This document shows, piece by piece, positions 38,359 through 49,277 of a stretch of DNA of 64,000 nt. The position numbers and the translations under genes are program-made. This DNA is from Bacteroides sp. (GTDB lineage Bacteria; Bacteroidota; Bacteroidia; Bacteroidales; Marinifilaceae), in NCBI GenBank assembly GCA_021771575.1, contig JAETOX010000001.1, positions 62,001-126,000 of the forward strand, in the 5' to 3' direction. Each line of letters starts with the position of its first letter. The first letter of the stretch is position 1. The notes under the pieces were generated by a model. The model did no database searches and was not told where the DNA came from. It was given only the letters and a program-made list of their open reading frames with translations.

Positions 38359-38907
38359 TTAGTTCTTTTTAAATGGTAGTCCAAATTCGCGGAGCAGAGC
38401 AAAACCTTCTTCGTCGGTATTAGCCGAAGTCACAAATGTAATGTTCATACCCATAATCTTGTGTACATTGTCGAGCACAATTTCAGGGAATATGATCTGC
38501 TCCTCGAGTCCTAATGTATAGTTACCTTTCCCATCAAGCTTGCTGTTGATCCCCTTGAAGTCGCGGATACGCGGCAGGGCACTTCCAATCAATCTTTCCA
38601 GGAATTCGTACATTTTCTCTTTCCGTAAAGTTACTTTCACACCGATGGGCATGCCTTTACGCAATTTAAAGTTAGATACGTCTTTGGTAGATTTACCTAC
38701 AACAGCTTTCTGACCTGTTATCGCAGTAATCTCATTGAGTGAAAACTCCAGGATTTTTTTATCCTGAATAGCGGAACCTACTCCCTGATTGATTACTATC
38801 TTCTCCAAACGGGGAGCCTGCATAACTGACTTGTATCCGAATTCCTTCATCAAAGTCGGTACAATTTCTTCGTTATACTTTGTTTTTAAATTTGGTACGT
38901 ATTTCAT
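38359..38907 (-). CDS. rplE: 50S ribosomal protein L5
   Basis: 182 residues with [14 protein letters not shown] and [47 protein letters not shown]. Binds 5S rRNA. A 142-bp spacer separates it from rplX upstream. Confidence 0.98.
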   Translation of the reverse strand: MKYVPNLKTKYNEEIVPTLMKEFGYKSVMQAPRLEKIVINQGVGSAIQDKKILEFSLNEITAITGQKAVVGKSTKDVSNFKLRKGMPIGVKVTLRKEKMYEFLERLIGSALPRIRDFKGINSKLDGKGNYTLGLEEQIIFPEIVLDNVHKIMGMNITFVTSANTDEEGFALLREFGLPFKKN

Positions 38908-39049
38908 TTATTTAAATATTGATTTGCTAAAACCGCAACGCATGCTGCATTTTGCGGCGGCAAAACTACAAATTAAATTCCGAATATGCAAGTACCAAGG
39001 CAAAGTATTGAAACTTAGCCCTGGAATTGCCATATGTCTGGTATTTGAC

Positions 39050-39373
39050 TTATTTCAGGATTTCGCCTGATCTTTTAGCATACCGAACCAAATTGCCTTT
39101 ATCGTCCAATTTACGTCCGATACGGGTAGGCTTATTGGTAGACGGATCGATCACATTCAGGTTGGAGATGTGGATCGGAGCTTCCTGCTTGATGATCCCC
39201 CCCTGCGGATGTTTGGCATTGGGTTTGGTGTGCTTGCTGATCATGTTGATTCCCTCAACGATCGCTCTTTCCTTATCGGGCAGAACTTCCAGCACTTTTC
39301 CCTGCTTTCCTTTATCCTCTCCGGCGTTCACCTGTACTAAATCGCCTTTCTTAATATGAAATTTTCTGTTCAT
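39050..39373 (-). CDS. rplX: 50S ribosomal protein L24
   Basis: 107 residues with the KOW motif [37 protein letters not shown]. An assembly initiator of the 50S subunit. Confidence 0.98.
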   Translation of the reverse strand: MNRKFHIKKGDLVQVNAGEDKGKQGKVLEVLPDKERAIVEGINMISKHTKPNAKHPQGGIIKQEAPIHISNLNVIDPSTNKPTRIGRKLDDKGNLVRYAKRSGEILK

Positions 39374-39411
39374 CGTTTTACTTTATTTATTGTCGAAAGT
39401 CCAAAAGTCCC

Positions 39412-39441
39412 TTCGACTTTTCGACATTCGACATTTGACAT
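39412..39441. repeat. Degenerate heptamer/octamer array in the rplX-rplN spacer
   Basis: TTCGACTT, TTCGACAT, TCGACAT, TTGACAT in tandem, reaching the rplN stop. The word TCGAAAGTC just upstream is a partial inverse. Confidence 0.6.
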
Positions 39442-39806
39442 TAAAGAACCTCGGGTGCCAACGAAACAATTTTCGTATAACCTTCACGAACTTCACGGGC
39501 TACAGGTCCGAAGATACGGGTTCCTCTCATTTCACCGGCGTTGTTCAACAATACACAGGCATTGTCGTCAAAACGGATATAAGAGCCATCGGGACGTCTG
39601 TATTCTTTAGTCACACGGACAACCACTGCTTTGCTCACGGTACCTTTTTTAATTTCACCGCTAGGCAGTGCGCTTTTTACAGCAACAACGATTTTATCGC
39701 CGACGCGTGCGTATCTTTTCTTGGAACCTCCAAGCACACGGATACAAAGCACTTCCTTAGCCCCGCTGTTGTCTGCTACTGTTAATCTGGTTTCCTGTTG
39801 TATCAT
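39441..39806 (-). CDS. rplN: 50S ribosomal protein L14
   Basis: 121 residues: [37 protein letters not shown] and [28 protein letters not shown]. 2 bp after rpsQ. Confidence 0.98.
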   Translation of the reverse strand: MIQQETRLTVADNSGAKEVLCIRVLGGSKKRYARVGDKIVVAVKSALPSGEIKKGTVSKAVVVRVTKEYRRPDGSYIRFDDNACVLLNNAGEMRGTRIFGPVAREVREGYTKIVSLAPEVL

Positions 39807-39808
39807 GA

Positions 39809-40066
39809 TTACTTCGCTCTTTCAATGATTTCAACTAATCTCCATCTCTTCATTTTACTGAGGGGACGGGTTTCCATAATTCTCACGGTGTCACCGATAT
39901 TACACTCATTTTTTTCATCATGAGCGGTGAACTTTTTGGTTTTCTTTACGAACTTACCGTAAATCGGGTGTTTTTCCTTAAAGTGTACAGCAACGGTGAT
40001 AGTTTTGTCCATCTTATTGCTCAGCACCACGCCGATCCGTTCTTTTCTAAGATTTCTTTCTTCCAT
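39809..40066 (-). CDS. rpsQ: 30S ribosomal protein S17
   Basis: 85 residues: [76 protein letters not shown] fold, primary 16S binder. Confidence 0.98.
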   Translation of the reverse strand: MEERNLRKERIGVVLSNKMDKTITVAVHFKEKHPIYGKFVKKTKKFTAHDEKNECNIGDTVRIMETRPLSKMKRWRLVEIIERAK

Positions 40067-40070
40067 TGCT

Positions 40071-40271
40071 TTACTTCTTTTCAGTTAATTCTCTCTTACG
40101 TATCTCAGTGAGCATACGAGCGATCGTCTTCCGGGCAGCACGGATCTGCATGGGATTTTCCATCGGCGTAATCGTATGGTTCATTGTCTGCTTATTGAGG
40201 TTTGCTTTTTCCGTAGCAACCCGTTCGATAAGCTCAGTTGTGGTCATTTCTCTTATTTCTGAATTTTTCAT
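40071..40271 (-). CDS. rpmC: 50S ribosomal protein L29
   Basis: 66 residues: [61 protein letters not shown], a two-helix protein at the exit tunnel. Confidence 0.96.
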   Translation of the reverse strand: MKNSEIREMTTTELIERVATEKANLNKQTMNHTITPMENPMQIRAARKTIARMLTEIRKRELTEKK

Positions 40272-40312
40272 CTCTCTGACAAATTAATTTTTTACACTGA
40301 ATAGCCGGAAGA

Positions 40313-40735
40313 CTATTCTTCTGCATAATCACGTCTAACCACAAACTTCGTCGTAATAGGTAATTTCTGAGCTGCAAGACGTAAAGCCTCTTTCGCTACT
40401 GCATACGGTACCCCATCGGCTTCGAAAAGAATTCTTCCCGGAGTTACAGGTGCTACGAATCCCTCTGGATTACCTTTACCTTTACCCATACGTACTTCGG
40501 CTGGTTTCTTGGTAATCGGTTTATCGGGGAATATACGAATCCAAATCTGTCCCTGACGTTGCATATAACGGGTTACTGCAACACGGGCAGCTTCTATCTG
40601 GCGTCCTTCGATCCATTTTTCTTCCAACGCCTTAATACCAAAAGATCCAAATGCAAGCTGGTTACCTCTTTGGGCATTACCTTTCATTCTTCCTTTCTGG
40701 CTTCTTCTGAATTTAGTCCTTTTCGGCTGTAACAT
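40313..40735 (-). CDS. rplP: 50S ribosomal protein L16
   Basis: 140 residues: [24 protein letters not shown] and [33 protein letters not shown]. Contributes to the A-site region of the 50S subunit. Confidence 0.98.
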   Translation of the reverse strand: MLQPKRTKFRRSQKGRMKGNAQRGNQLAFGSFGIKALEEKWIEGRQIEAARVAVTRYMQRQGQIWIRIFPDKPITKKPAEVRMGKGKGNPEGFVAPVTPGRILFEADGVPYAVAKEALRLAAQKLPITTKFVVRRDYAEE

Positions 40736-40765
40736 AGCTCTTTGTTTAATTGTTTAAAAGACTAT

Positions 40766-41497
40766 TTACTTTCTTTTCTTCTTAAAACCGCCTTTTCTGC
40801 CATCGGTTTTCCCAGCAGCGGGACGGTTGTTATCACGGTTCTGCAGGAGGGAGTTCGGTACGAGTTCACGTTTTCCATATACTTCTCCTTTGCAGATCCA
40901 TACTTTAATACCTAACAGACCATATGTGGTCAGGGCTTCTGCCTGAGCATAATCGATATCAGCCCGGAAGGTATGCAAGGGAATTCTTCCTTCTTTGAAG
41001 ATCTCGGAACGAGCCATTTCGGCACCGTTCAGACGACCTGCAATCAGTACTTTAATTCCTTCGGCACCCATTCTCATGGTTGAAGCGACTGCCATTTTGA
41101 TAGCCCGACGATATGCTACACGGCCTTCCAGCTGACGAGCTATATTGTTACCTACGATCACTGCATCCAGTTCCGGACGTTTAATCTCGAAGATATTGAT
41201 CTGAACTTCCTTATCGGTGATTTTCTTTAGCTCTTCCTTCAATTTATCCACTTCCTGACCGCCTTTACCGATGATGATTCCCGGACGGGCCGTATTGATG
41301 GTGATAGTAATGAGCTTCAGTGTACGCTCGATAACGATTTTTGCGATTCCGGCTTTAGCAAGACGGGCATTCAGGTATTTACGGATTTTATAATCCTCTA
41401 CCAGCTTATCACCGTAATTCTTGCCGCCGAACCAATTAGAATCCCATCCACGGATGATTCCTAATCTATTGCTTATTGGATTACATTTTTGTCCCAT
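40766..41497 (-). CDS. rpsC: 30S ribosomal protein S3
   Basis: 243 residues: [25 protein letters not shown], the KH motif ([24 protein letters not shown]) and [20 protein letters not shown] Lys-rich tail ([11 protein letters not shown]) ends it. 3 bp after rplV. Confidence 0.98.
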   Translation of the reverse strand: MGQKCNPISNRLGIIRGWDSNWFGGKNYGDKLVEDYKIRKYLNARLAKAGIAKIVIERTLKLITITINTARPGIIIGKGGQEVDKLKEELKKITDKEVQINIFEIKRPELDAVIVGNNIARQLEGRVAYRRAIKMAVASTMRMGAEGIKVLIAGRLNGAEMARSEIFKEGRIPLHTFRADIDYAQAEALTTYGLLGIKVWICKGEVYGKRELVPNSLLQNRDNNRPAAGKTDGRKGGFKKKRK

Positions 41498-41500
41498 GCT

Positions 41501-41923
41501 TTACTCTTTTACAGTGTTTTCAACAACGGCGGTTTTACTTCCCAATACGATGGTTACGTGATTGGATCTTTTACGAATCCGGTGAGCCCGTCCCTGCGGA
41601 GCAGGACGCAATCTTTTGAGGATTCCGGCGCCATCTACAAAAATTTCTTTGATATAGAGGGCAGCATCATCTACGCGTGCACCGTCGTTTTTCACGCCCC
41701 AGTTGGCAATGGCCGAAAGTAAGAGTTTTTCCACTTTGCGAGCAGCTTCTTTCGGACAAAATTTCAGTGTATCCAATGCCTTTTGTACATCCATACCCCG
41801 TACGAGGTCTGCCACCAGTCTCATTTTCTGAGGTGATGAAGGACTATCATGCAGCACAGCGAAAGCCTTTGTTTTTCTGGCTTCCTTCATCTGATTTGCT
41901 CTTATTCTTTTTCTTGCACCCAT
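41501..41923 (-). CDS. rplV: 50S ribosomal protein L22
   Basis: 140 residues from the ATG at 41923 (MGARKRIRANQM); the family starts here, so the Met at 41932 is less likely. Contains SSPQKMRLVADLVRGMDVQKALDTLKFCPKEAARKVEKLLLSAIAN and the tunnel loop LKRLRPAPQGRAHRIRKRSNHVTIV. Confidence 0.95.
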   Translation of the reverse strand: MGARKRIRANQMKEARKTKAFAVLHDSPSSPQKMRLVADLVRGMDVQKALDTLKFCPKEAARKVEKLLLSAIANWGVKNDGARVDDAALYIKEIFVDGAGILKRLRPAPQGRAHRIRKRSNHVTIVLGSKTAVVENTVKE

Positions 41924-41961
41924 TTTATACAATATTCATTTGTTCAACTTAAATCACGCTA

Positions 41962-42231
41962 TTATTTTTTCTTCTTATCAGCGTGACCTCTAAAGGTACG
42001 TGTCGGTGCAAATTCACCCAATTTGTGGCCGACCATATTTTCAGTCACATATACCGGGATAAATTTATTACCGTTGTGTACAGCTACTGTATGCCCTACG
42101 AAATCCGGAGAGATCATGGAGTAACGAGCCCAGGTTTTAATAACCGATTTTTTGTTGGTCTCATTCATCGCCAGGATTCTTTTCTCCAGCTTCACATCAA
42201 TAAAAGGGCCTTTTTTTAACGAACGACTCAT
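41962..42231 (-). CDS. rpsS: 30S ribosomal protein S19
   Basis: 89 residues: [73 protein letters not shown]. Forms a complex with S13. Confidence 0.98.
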   Translation of the reverse strand: MSRSLKKGPFIDVKLEKRILAMNETNKKSVIKTWARYSMISPDFVGHTVAVHNGNKFIPVYVTENMVGHKLGEFAPTRTFRGHADKKKK

Positions 42232-42250
42232 AACATCAAATTTTAATCAG

Positions 42251-43075
42251 TTATTTTTTCCTTCTTTCAACAATATACTTCGAAGAAGCCTTCTTCGGTG
42301 CTCTGGTCTTCAAGCCCTTAGCCAACAAGCCTTTTCTTGAACGAGGCAGACCTCCTGAAGCACGGCCTTCACCACCACCCATCGGGTGATCGACAGGGTT
42401 CATTACTACACCTCTGTTCCGCGGACGACGTCCTAACCAACGGGTATGTCCGGCTTTACCGCCGCGTTCGAGTGAATGGTCAGGATTGGATACAGTACCA
42501 ACAGTGGCTTTACAAGTTACCAGAACCATACGGATTTCACCTGAAGGCAATTTGATAGAAGCATATTTTCCTTCTCTCGCTACCAACTGAGCATATGAAC
42601 CGGCACTACGGGCCATGACAGCACCCTGACCGGGACGTAACTCGATGTTATGTATGATTGTACCTAATGGGATTTCAGACAGATACAACGTATTTCCGAT
42701 TTCCGGAGCAATACCTTTACCGCTTTCAACCGTCTGACCTACTGTCAAACCAATCGGGGCAACGATATAGCGTTTTTCTCCGTCTGCATACACTAATAGA
42801 GCAATACGGGCCGTACGATTCGGATCATATTCGATCGTGGCTACTCTAGCCGGAACATTTTCCTTCTCGCGTTTAAAGTCGATTACTCTGTATTTGCGTT
42901 TATGACCACCACCTATATATCTCATTGTCATCTTACCGGTGTTGTTACGACCTCCGGTTTTGCTGTAGGGTCTCAACAATGATTTCTCAGGTCTATCTGT
43001 AGTCACCTGTTCGAAAGTATTCACAACCTTTCCTCTTTGTCCAGGCGTTACAGGATTTAATTTTCTTACAGCCAT
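42251..43075 (-). CDS. rplB: 50S ribosomal protein L2
   Basis: 274 residues: [54 protein letters not shown] and [22 protein letters not shown] with the conserved peptidyl-transferase-proximal His. Confidence 0.98.
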   Translation of the reverse strand: MAVRKLNPVTPGQRGKVVNTFEQVTTDRPEKSLLRPYSKTGGRNNTGKMTMRYIGGGHKRKYRVIDFKREKENVPARVATIEYDPNRTARIALLVYADGEKRYIVAPIGLTVGQTVESGKGIAPEIGNTLYLSEIPLGTIIHNIELRPGQGAVMARSAGSYAQLVAREGKYASIKLPSGEIRMVLVTCKATVGTVSNPDHSLERGGKAGHTRWLGRRPRNRGVVMNPVDHPMGGGEGRASGGLPRSRKGLLAKGLKTRAPKKASSKYIVERRKK

Positions 43076-43080
43076 CTTAT

Positions 43081-43371
43081 TTAAATATTGCTAAAAAAAT
43101 CAATACTATCACCTTCTGCTAAAGTCACAATTGCTTTTTTGAACGAATTAGTACGTCCGCTGATCACACCGGCTTTGGTATAACGGCTCTTAACCGTTCC
43201 CTGATAACGTTGTGTATTTACAGCCAGTACATTTACTCCGTACATTGCTTCAACTGCTTTCTTTATCTCAATCTTATTCGCTTCTTTGGCTACCACAAAC
43301 GCAACTTTGTTTTGTTTGTCGGTAAGCGCTGTCATCTTTTCCGTTAAAACGGGCTTAATAATAATTTCCAT
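43081..43371 (-). CDS. rplW: 50S ribosomal protein L23
   Basis: 96 residues: [56 protein letters not shown]. Docking site for trigger factor and SRP at the exit tunnel. Confidence 0.98.
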   Translation of the reverse strand: MEIIIKPVLTEKMTALTDKQNKVAFVVAKEANKIEIKKAVEAMYGVNVLAVNTQRYQGTVKSRYTKAGVISGRTNSFKKAIVTLAEGDSIDFFSNI

Positions 43372-43382
43372 CTCTTCTTCGA

Positions 43383-44018
43383 TTAGTTAAGATTGAACAT
43401 TTTGTTAAGGCCCTCTACAGAACTTTCAACGAGTACGAGGTTTTTAGCCTTCATAACGTTGTAAGTTGCGATGTCGCTTACTCTCATCACTTCCACATTC
43501 TGCAAATTACGGGCAGACAGAAGCACATTTTCATTCACACCGTTACCCAATACCAGCAACAACGCACCGTTGTTTACCTGCAGGTTGTTAATCACAGCAA
43601 CCATTTCTTTGGTTTTCGGAGCTTCGAAGGTGAAGTCTTCAACGACTTTTACAGCATTTGCACTTGCTTTTACAGCCAAAGCTGATTTACGAGCCAATCT
43701 TTTCAATTTCTTGTTCAGTTTGAAGCTATAGTCTCTTGGTACAGGACCAAAGACACGACCACCACCTCTGAACTCAGGGTTCTTAATACTACCTGCACGA
43801 GCACCACCTGTACCTTTTTGCTTTTTCAGCTTTTTGGTACTACCAGAAATTTCATTCCGCTGTTTTGACTTATGAGTTCCCTGACGGTTGTTGGCCAGGA
43901 ACTGTTTAACGTCAAGGTAGATAGCGTGTTCGTTAGGCTGAATTCCAAAAATAGCGTCATCCAACACTATTTTTCTGCCGGTTTCCTGTCCGGCAATGTT
44001 TAGTACACTTAACTCCAT
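43383..44018 (-). CDS. rplD: 50S ribosomal protein L4
   Basis: 211 residues: [45 protein letters not shown] and [32 protein letters not shown]. Its start overlaps the rplC stop by one base (TAATG), so the two are translationally coupled. L4 also autoregulates this operon in other bacteria. Confidence 0.98.
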   Translation of the reverse strand: MELSVLNIAGQETGRKIVLDDAIFGIQPNEHAIYLDVKQFLANNRQGTHKSKQRNEISGSTKKLKKQKGTGGARAGSIKNPEFRGGGRVFGPVPRDYSFKLNKKLKRLARKSALAVKASANAVKVVEDFTFEAPKTKEMVAVINNLQVNNGALLLVLGNGVNENVLLSARNLQNVEVMRVSDIATYNVMKAKNLVLVESSVEGLNKMFNLN

Positions 44019-44641
44019 TACTTCTGAATAATTACGTATGAACCTTTAGCTCCAGGAACGGATCCCTTCACCAACAACAAATTATTTTCAGGAATTACCT
44101 TCAAAACTTCCAAGTTCTCTACAGTAATCCGGTCTCCGCCCATACGGCCACCCATACGCATTCCTTTGAAAACACGGGCCGGAGTAGAACATGCTCCGAT
44201 AGATCCCGGTTTACGGGTACGGTTGTGCTGACCGTGGGTAGTTTGTCCTACTCCACCGAAACCGTGACGTTTCACAACGCCCTGATAACCTTTTCCTTTA
44301 GAGGTTCCAACGATATCAACGAAAGCTACATCCTGCAACATAGTCACATCGATTACATCGCCCAACTTGTGTTCTTCGGCAAATCCTGCAAACTCAACGA
44401 GTTTACGTTTCGGAGTTGTGCCTGCTTTCTTAAAATGTCCACTTAGCTGCTTCGTTGTGTGTTTTTCTTTCTTTTCATCAAAACCCAACTGAAGTGCTTC
44501 GTAACCGTCTTTTTCCAAGGTTTTCACCTGGGTTACGACACATGGACCGCATTCGATAACAGTGCATGGGATACTTTTCCCCTCAACACTGAAAACGGAA
44601 GTCATTCCGACTTTTTTTCCAATTAAACCTGGTAATTTCAT
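44018..44641 (-). CDS. rplC: 50S ribosomal protein L3
   Basis: 207 residues: [30 protein letters not shown] and [47 protein letters not shown], the L3 signatures. An assembly initiator of the 50S subunit. Confidence 0.98.
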   Translation of the reverse strand: MKLPGLIGKKVGMTSVFSVEGKSIPCTVIECGPCVVTQVKTLEKDGYEALQLGFDEKKEKHTTKQLSGHFKKAGTTPKRKLVEFAGFAEEHKLGDVIDVTMLQDVAFVDIVGTSKGKGYQGVVKRHGFGGVGQTTHGQHNRTRKPGSIGACSTPARVFKGMRMGGRMGGDRITVENLEVLKVIPENNLLLVKGSVPGAKGSYVIIQK

Positions 44642-44695
44642 TTCTTTTCAAATAGGTTAATTCTTCTTTTTAACGACATAGGGTTTCGCCGTTAA

Positions 44696-45001
44696 CTACA
44701 CTTTAATCTCTACTTCAACACCACTGGGTAATTCAAGTTTCATCAATGCATCGATCGTACCTGTAGTCGAACTATAGATATCGATCAACCGTTTGAAAGT
44801 GCATAATAAAAATTGTTCACGGCTCTTCTTATTGACAAAAGTAGAGCGGTTAACAGTAAATACTCCTTTGTGAGTAGGAAGTGGAATTGGTCCGCTTACT
44901 ACAGCACCGGTAGCCTTTACCGTCTTAACAATCTTCTCAGCCGACTTGTCTACCAAGTTGTGATCGTAAGATTTTAACTTAATTCTGATTTTTTGGCTCA
45001 T
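44696..45001 (-). CDS. rpsJ: 30S ribosomal protein S10
   Basis: 101 residues: [64 protein letters not shown]. Follows fusA after an 87-bp spacer of purine-rich words (GAAGAAGTC) and its inverse (GACTTTT); S10 also acts in NusG-dependent antitermination. Confidence 0.98.
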   Translation of the reverse strand: MSQKIRIKLKSYDHNLVDKSAEKIVKTVKATGAVVSGPIPLPTHKGVFTVNRSTFVNKKSREQFLLCTFKRLIDIYSSTTGTIDALMKLELPSGVEVEIKV

Positions 45002-45088
45002 GTTTTTTGTTTATTATTGGTCCAAGAGGTCGAAGAAGTCTAAGAATCCAGGAAGATTTATTAGACATCTCCGACGTTTTTGACTTTT

Positions 45089-47191
45089 TTAAATTAAATC
45101 CACTCTTCCGTTTGCTTTTTCTACTACTTCCTTAGCGATATTCTTCGGAACTTCGGCATAGTGGTCGAATTCCATAGAAGAACTTGCACGACCGGAAGAA
45201 AGGGTACGCAATACGGTTACATAACCGAATTGTTCTGCCAACGGTACTTTAGCCGTAATTACCCGGGCTCCGATACGGGAATCCATCGACTCTACCTGTC
45301 CACGACGACGGTTCAAGTCGGCGATGATATCACCCATGAAGTCTTCCGGTGTAACCACTTCCAGTTTCATAATCGGCTCAAGCAATACCGGTTTCGCCTT
45401 CTGTGCAGCTTCTTTGTAACCGATCTTAGCAGCCATCTCGAACGACAATGCATCCGAGTCTACGGGGTGGAAAGAACCGTCCATCAAAGTAATCTTCAAC
45501 GCCTCCAAATTATAACCTGCCAGCACACCGTTCTGCATAGCTTCTTTGAATCCTTTTTCAACGGAGGGGATAAATTCTTTCGGAATATTACCACCCTTCA
45601 CTTCATTCACAAAAGTCAGGCCTTCTTTGCCTTCCTCTGCCGGTTCCATACGGAAGATAATGTCAGCAAACTTACCACGACCACCAGACTGTTTTTTGAA
45701 TACATGCCGATGTTCAACAGCCATTGTAATCGCTTCTTTGTAAGCCACCTGAGGAGCTCCCTGGTTACATTCTACCTTGAATTCACGACGTAAACGGTCA
45801 AGAATGATATCCAAGTGAAGCTCACCCATACCGCTGATCACAGTCTGACCAGAATCTTCATCAGTTTTTACTCGGAAAGTAGGGTCTTCCTCTGCCAATT
45901 TAGCCAAAGCCATCCCTAATTTATCGGTATCTTTCTGAGTCAACGGTTCAATAGCGATACCAATCACTGGTTCCGGGAAGGTCATACTCTCCAGTACGAT
46001 CGGTTTATCTTCAGAACATAAAGTATCTCCGGTACGAATATCCTTGAAACCTACACAGGCACAGATATCTCCAGCTTCCAGTACTTCTTTGGGCTGCTGT
46101 TTGTTAGAGTGCATCTGGAACAAACGTGAGATCCGTTCTTTTTTATCAGTCCGTGGGTTATAAACATACGAACCAGCTTCGATCTTACCAGAATAAATAC
46201 GAGTGTAACACAGACGTCCTACGAAAGGGTCCGTAGCAATCTTGAATGCCAGCGCCGACAGCGGAGCTTCAGGATCTACCGGGAAATGTACATCTTCTCC
46301 GGTTTTAGGATTGGTACCCTTACTGTTCGGAATGTCCAGCGGATTCGGCAAATAAGCAATCACTGCATCCAACAGGTTCTGTACCCCCTTATTTTTAAAA
46401 GAAGAACCGCACATCACCGGACAAAAATCCATAGCGATCACTGCTTTCCGGATTACAGCCTTCAGATCTTCCACCGTAATGGAATCCGGATCTTCGAAGA
46501 AACGTTCCATCAAAGCTTCATCCTGTACGGCAGCCGCTTCAACCAGTTTTTCTCTCCATTCCTGAGCTTCAGCCATCAGATTTTCCGGAATTTCTTTTAT
46601 GGTAGCTTCCAAAGCCCCGTTTTCCCAAACGTATGCTTTCATTTCTACCAAGTCGATAATTCCCTGATAGTTTTCCTCTGCACCGATCGGCAGCACAAGA
46701 GGAATCGGATTAGCCCCCAGTTTCTCTTTGATTTCGCGAACTGCTTTGAAAAAATCGGCACCCGAACGGTCCATTTTGTTAACGAAAGCAATTCTCGGAA
46801 CACCATATTTATTAGCCTGACGCCATACGGTTTCAGACTGAGCCTCCACTCCACCTACAGCACAGAACAGTGCGACAGCACCATCCAATACACGTAATGA
46901 ACGTTCTACTTCAACAGTAAAGTCAACGTGTCCCGGAGTGTCAATAATATTAATTTTATATTCGTTATCCTGATATTTCCAGTAACAGGTAGTAGCAGCG
47001 GAAGTAATGGTAATCCCTCTCTCCTGCTCCTGCACCATCCAGTCCATGGTGGCGGTTCCATCATGAGTTTCACCGATTTTATGGTTTACTCCGGTGAAAT
47101 ACAGGATTCGTTCAGTAGTCGTAGTTTTACCGGCATCGATGTGAGCCATGATCCCGATATTTCTAGTGTAATGTAAATCTCTCTTTGCCAT
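45089..47191 (-). CDS. fusA: Translation elongation factor G
   Basis: 700 residues. GTPase motifs: [15 protein letters not shown] (P-loop), [26 protein letters not shown] (G3) and [12 protein letters not shown] (G4). The domains II-V follow, with [28 protein letters not shown] in domain IV. It translocates tRNA-mRNA and recycles ribosomes. In the str cluster between rpsG and rpsJ, so it is the housekeeping copy. Confidence 0.98.
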   Translation of the reverse strand: MAKRDLHYTRNIGIMAHIDAGKTTTTERILYFTGVNHKIGETHDGTATMDWMVQEQERGITITSAATTCYWKYQDNEYKINIIDTPGHVDFTVEVERSLRVLDGAVALFCAVGGVEAQSETVWRQANKYGVPRIAFVNKMDRSGADFFKAVREIKEKLGANPIPLVLPIGAEENYQGIIDLVEMKAYVWENGALEATIKEIPENLMAEAQEWREKLVEAAAVQDEALMERFFEDPDSITVEDLKAVIRKAVIAMDFCPVMCGSSFKNKGVQNLLDAVIAYLPNPLDIPNSKGTNPKTGEDVHFPVDPEAPLSALAFKIATDPFVGRLCYTRIYSGKIEAGSYVYNPRTDKKERISRLFQMHSNKQQPKEVLEAGDICACVGFKDIRTGDTLCSEDKPIVLESMTFPEPVIGIAIEPLTQKDTDKLGMALAKLAEEDPTFRVKTDEDSGQTVISGMGELHLDIILDRLRREFKVECNQGAPQVAYKEAITMAVEHRHVFKKQSGGRGKFADIIFRMEPAEEGKEGLTFVNEVKGGNIPKEFIPSVEKGFKEAMQNGVLAGYNLEALKITLMDGSFHPVDSDALSFEMAAKIGYKEAAQKAKPVLLEPIMKLEVVTPEDFMGDIIADLNRRRGQVESMDSRIGARVITAKVPLAEQFGYVTVLRTLSSGRASSSMEFDHYAEVPKNIAKEVVEKANGRVDLI

Positions 47192-47210
47192 CTATCTTAC
47201 TCCTTCTAAA

Positions 47211-47690
47211 TTAAAATCTGAAATGTGCGAATGCCCGGTTAGCTTCTGCCATACGGTGGGTATCTTCTTTCTTCTTGAAAGCAGCCCCTTCTTCTTTGTA
47301 GGCAGCCATAATTTCAGCAGCCAGCTTCTCAGCCATGCTATGTCCGCTTCTCTTGCGGGAGTAAAGAATCATATTTTTAACAGAGATGGATCTTTTCCGG
47401 CTCGGATTGATTTCTGTAGGTACCTGGAAAGTTGCACCACCAACACGGCGGCTCTTTACTTCCACTTGGGGAGTAATATTTTCCAGCGCCTGCTTCCAGA
47501 TTTCCAGAGCAGATTTCTCTTCTTTTTTTGCCATTTTTTCGTCAACGATATCCAGTGCGTCATAAAAGATTTTGAACGCAACAGTCTTTTTACCGTCCAC
47601 CATCAGGTCATTAACAAACCTCGTCACCAATACATCGTTGAATTTAGGATCCGGTAACAGGATTCTCTTCTTTGGTTTAGTTTTTCTCAT
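47211..47690 (-). CDS. rpsG: 30S ribosomal protein S7
   Basis: 159 residues from the ATG at 47690 ([17 protein letters not shown]). A TTG 30 bp upstream opens a longer frame, but S7 starts here and the usual length is about 158. Contains [23 protein letters not shown] and [18 protein letters not shown] primary 16S binder near the exit site. Confidence 0.97.
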   Translation of the reverse strand: MRKTKPKKRILLPDPKFNDVLVTRFVNDLMVDGKKTVAFKIFYDALDIVDEKMAKKEEKSALEIWKQALENITPQVEVKSRRVGGATFQVPTEINPSRKRSISVKNMILYSRKRSGHSMAEKLAAEIMAAYKEEGAAFKKKEDTHRMAEANRAFAHFRF

Positions 47691-47818
47691 TCTCTTTTCG
47701 TTTACGAATTTGTTCGTCAAGCTGCCCTTTATTTGGTCTTCAACGGTTTCACAACCATTTACTCAACTGTTTTTTCCGGGAACGCTTCATAAACACAATT
47801 CCTGTTAGTCACTAATTT

Positions 47819-48223
47819 TTATTTTTTGCCTTTAGCTGGAGCAGCCTGACCCGGCTTCGGTCTTTTAGCACCGTATTTAGAACGTCCCTGACAACGACCG
47901 GTTACACCGGCAGCATCCAACGTTCCGCGAACCAAGTGATAACGTACACCCGGAAGGTCTTTCACACGACCGCCGCGAATCAACACGATGGAGTGTTCCT
48001 GCAGGTTGTGGCCTTCTCCCGGAATATAAGCATTCACTTCTTTTCCGTTGGTCAATCTAACACGTGCTACCTTTCTCATGGCTGAGTTCGGTTTTTTTGG
48101 AGTGGTCGTGTAAACACGTACACATACTCCTCTTCTCTGCGGGCAAGAATCTAAAGCAGGAGCTTTACTCTTATCCTGGATCTTTACTCTTCCTTTTCTT
48201 ACTAACTGTTGAATAGTAGGCAT
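47819..48223 (-). CDS. rpsL: 30S ribosomal protein S12
   Basis: 134 residues: [51 protein letters not shown] and [36 protein letters not shown]. The conserved Lys residues of the PKKPNS and RGGRVKD loops are wild type. First gene of the superoperon, with promoter at 48272-48303. Confidence 0.98.
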   Translation of the reverse strand: MPTIQQLVRKGRVKIQDKSKAPALDSCPQRRGVCVRVYTTTPKKPNSAMRKVARVRLTNGKEVNAYIPGEGHNLQEHSIVLIRGGRVKDLPGVRYHLVRGTLDAAGVTGRCQGRSKYGAKRPKPGQAAPAKGKK

Positions 48224-48271
48224 TACAAGTACTCTTTTTTAAATTATTATACTTTTCTCCAAAATGGAGTG

Positions 48272-48303
48272 CAAATGTACTGAGCTTTTTCCTATCTACC
48301 AAA
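48272..48303 (-). promoter_or_regulatory. Promoter of the str-S10-spc-alpha superoperon
   Basis: On the minus strand TTTG (48300-48303), N20, TACATTTG (48272-48279) fits the Bacteroidetes consensus fully. The predicted start near 48265 leaves a 40-nt leader before rpsL. Confidence 0.8.
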
Positions 48304-48498
48304 TGTTCCTGTGATTTTTTTCATAAAAAAAGGTAAGATTGTCAGAAAGTTACCGAAATATTCCGCTCTACCCCATCTATAGTCAGTCATACAAAATGAA
48401 TGGCATAATAAAGATAGAAAGCATACTGTATTCCCTAGACAGATCTTTTTATATAACGAAATAAGCCTTTTTTATAAGAGAATGAAATTCAGTAGCTG

Positions 48499-48506
48499 TA
48501 CCTTTG
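48499..48506 (+). promoter_or_regulatory. -7 element ahead of the decayed gene
   Basis: TACCTTTG is an exact TAnnTTTG, 13 bp before the first ATG at 48520. No TTTG was found 19-21 nt upstream. Confidence 0.4.
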
Positions 48507-48519
48507 CCGAAAATAATAG

Positions 48520-49101
48520 ATGGTCATGAGAACAAACTTTTTATCTCTATTATTATTATCAGGAGAAGCGATTAATATGGAAATCCGGTTAAATGCATTG
48601 GGAGGAACATTTCCCTATCACCTCTGCTTGCAAATTGATAATCTCGAATCGGCTTCCATCGATGATACAGAATGTCGTGGCAAAGAAAATATTTTCAGTT
48701 GGAAAAATGAAGGCGAAGCAGGACCGGTCATATTTGCTTTCGACTAGAAAGACAAAAAAGGGAAAGATGGGGCCCAATATTATAACACAGAAATTATCGA
48801 ACGTCATACCTTGGAACAGGAACAGTTGAATATCATCATCTACCTGCAAGATGGAATTAAAGTGAAAGACTTGAAACACTCCGCTTTCAATTTCTTCCTG
48901 TGTAAAGACGACGGGACAGAAATTCATCTGAAAGGTTATAAACCGACGGCCGCTTTTGAAGAAAGATACAATGAAATTGTAGAGACTAACGAACACCTCC
49001 ACAAAACGATTCCTTATTATACGATGAATAACTTTGTCTAAAAAGCCTATAAATCGTTTACCGAATGGGTAAAATCCAGTGATAGTCAACCGACGGACTA
49101 G
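48520..49101 (+). pseudogene. Decayed gene with two internal in-frame stops
   Basis: One reading frame of 194 codons runs from 48520 to a TAG at 49099-49101, broken by TAG at 48745-48747 and TAA at 49039-49041. Between the stops the peptide looks protein-like (TLEQEQLNIIIYLQDG, SAFNFFLCKDDGTEIHLKGY, AFEERYNEIVETNEH). The family is not recognised. Alternative start at 48574 (MEIRLNALGG). It is diverging from a -7 element but its product is broken; no frameshift is needed, so loss looks recent. Confidence 0.6.
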
Positions 49102-49186
49102 TATAACTCATCTTATAAGGTTCCGCAAAACTGCATTACTGTACATTAAATCAATCGAAAAGGTCCAGACCTATCGGACGGCAATA

Positions 49187-49223
49187 AGAAATCGCGATAA
49201 AATGTGTTTTTATCGCGATTTCT
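49187..49223. terminator. Strong hairpin after the second uptake operon
   Basis: A 16-bp perfect stem AGAAATCGCGATAAAA/TTTTATCGCGATTTCT with a 5-nt loop lies 55 bp beyond the stop of the PKD-like gene. There is no long T run on either side, so it may act as an mRNA 3' stabiliser as much as a terminator. The rest of 49102-49277 shows nothing else. Confidence 0.6.
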
Positions 49224-49277
49224 ACATTAAACACGGATAAGTCTCCTCACTTGTTCAGACTTACCCGACACACCACC

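Noticed and set aside
45161-45793. A 210-codon plus-strand open frame
   Set aside because: Antisense to fusA and rich in residues expected from reversed r-protein codon usage.
48520-49101. Stop-codon readthrough or recoding of the broken gene
   Set aside because: Two different internal stops (TAG and TAA) without any recoding signal make plain decay more likely.
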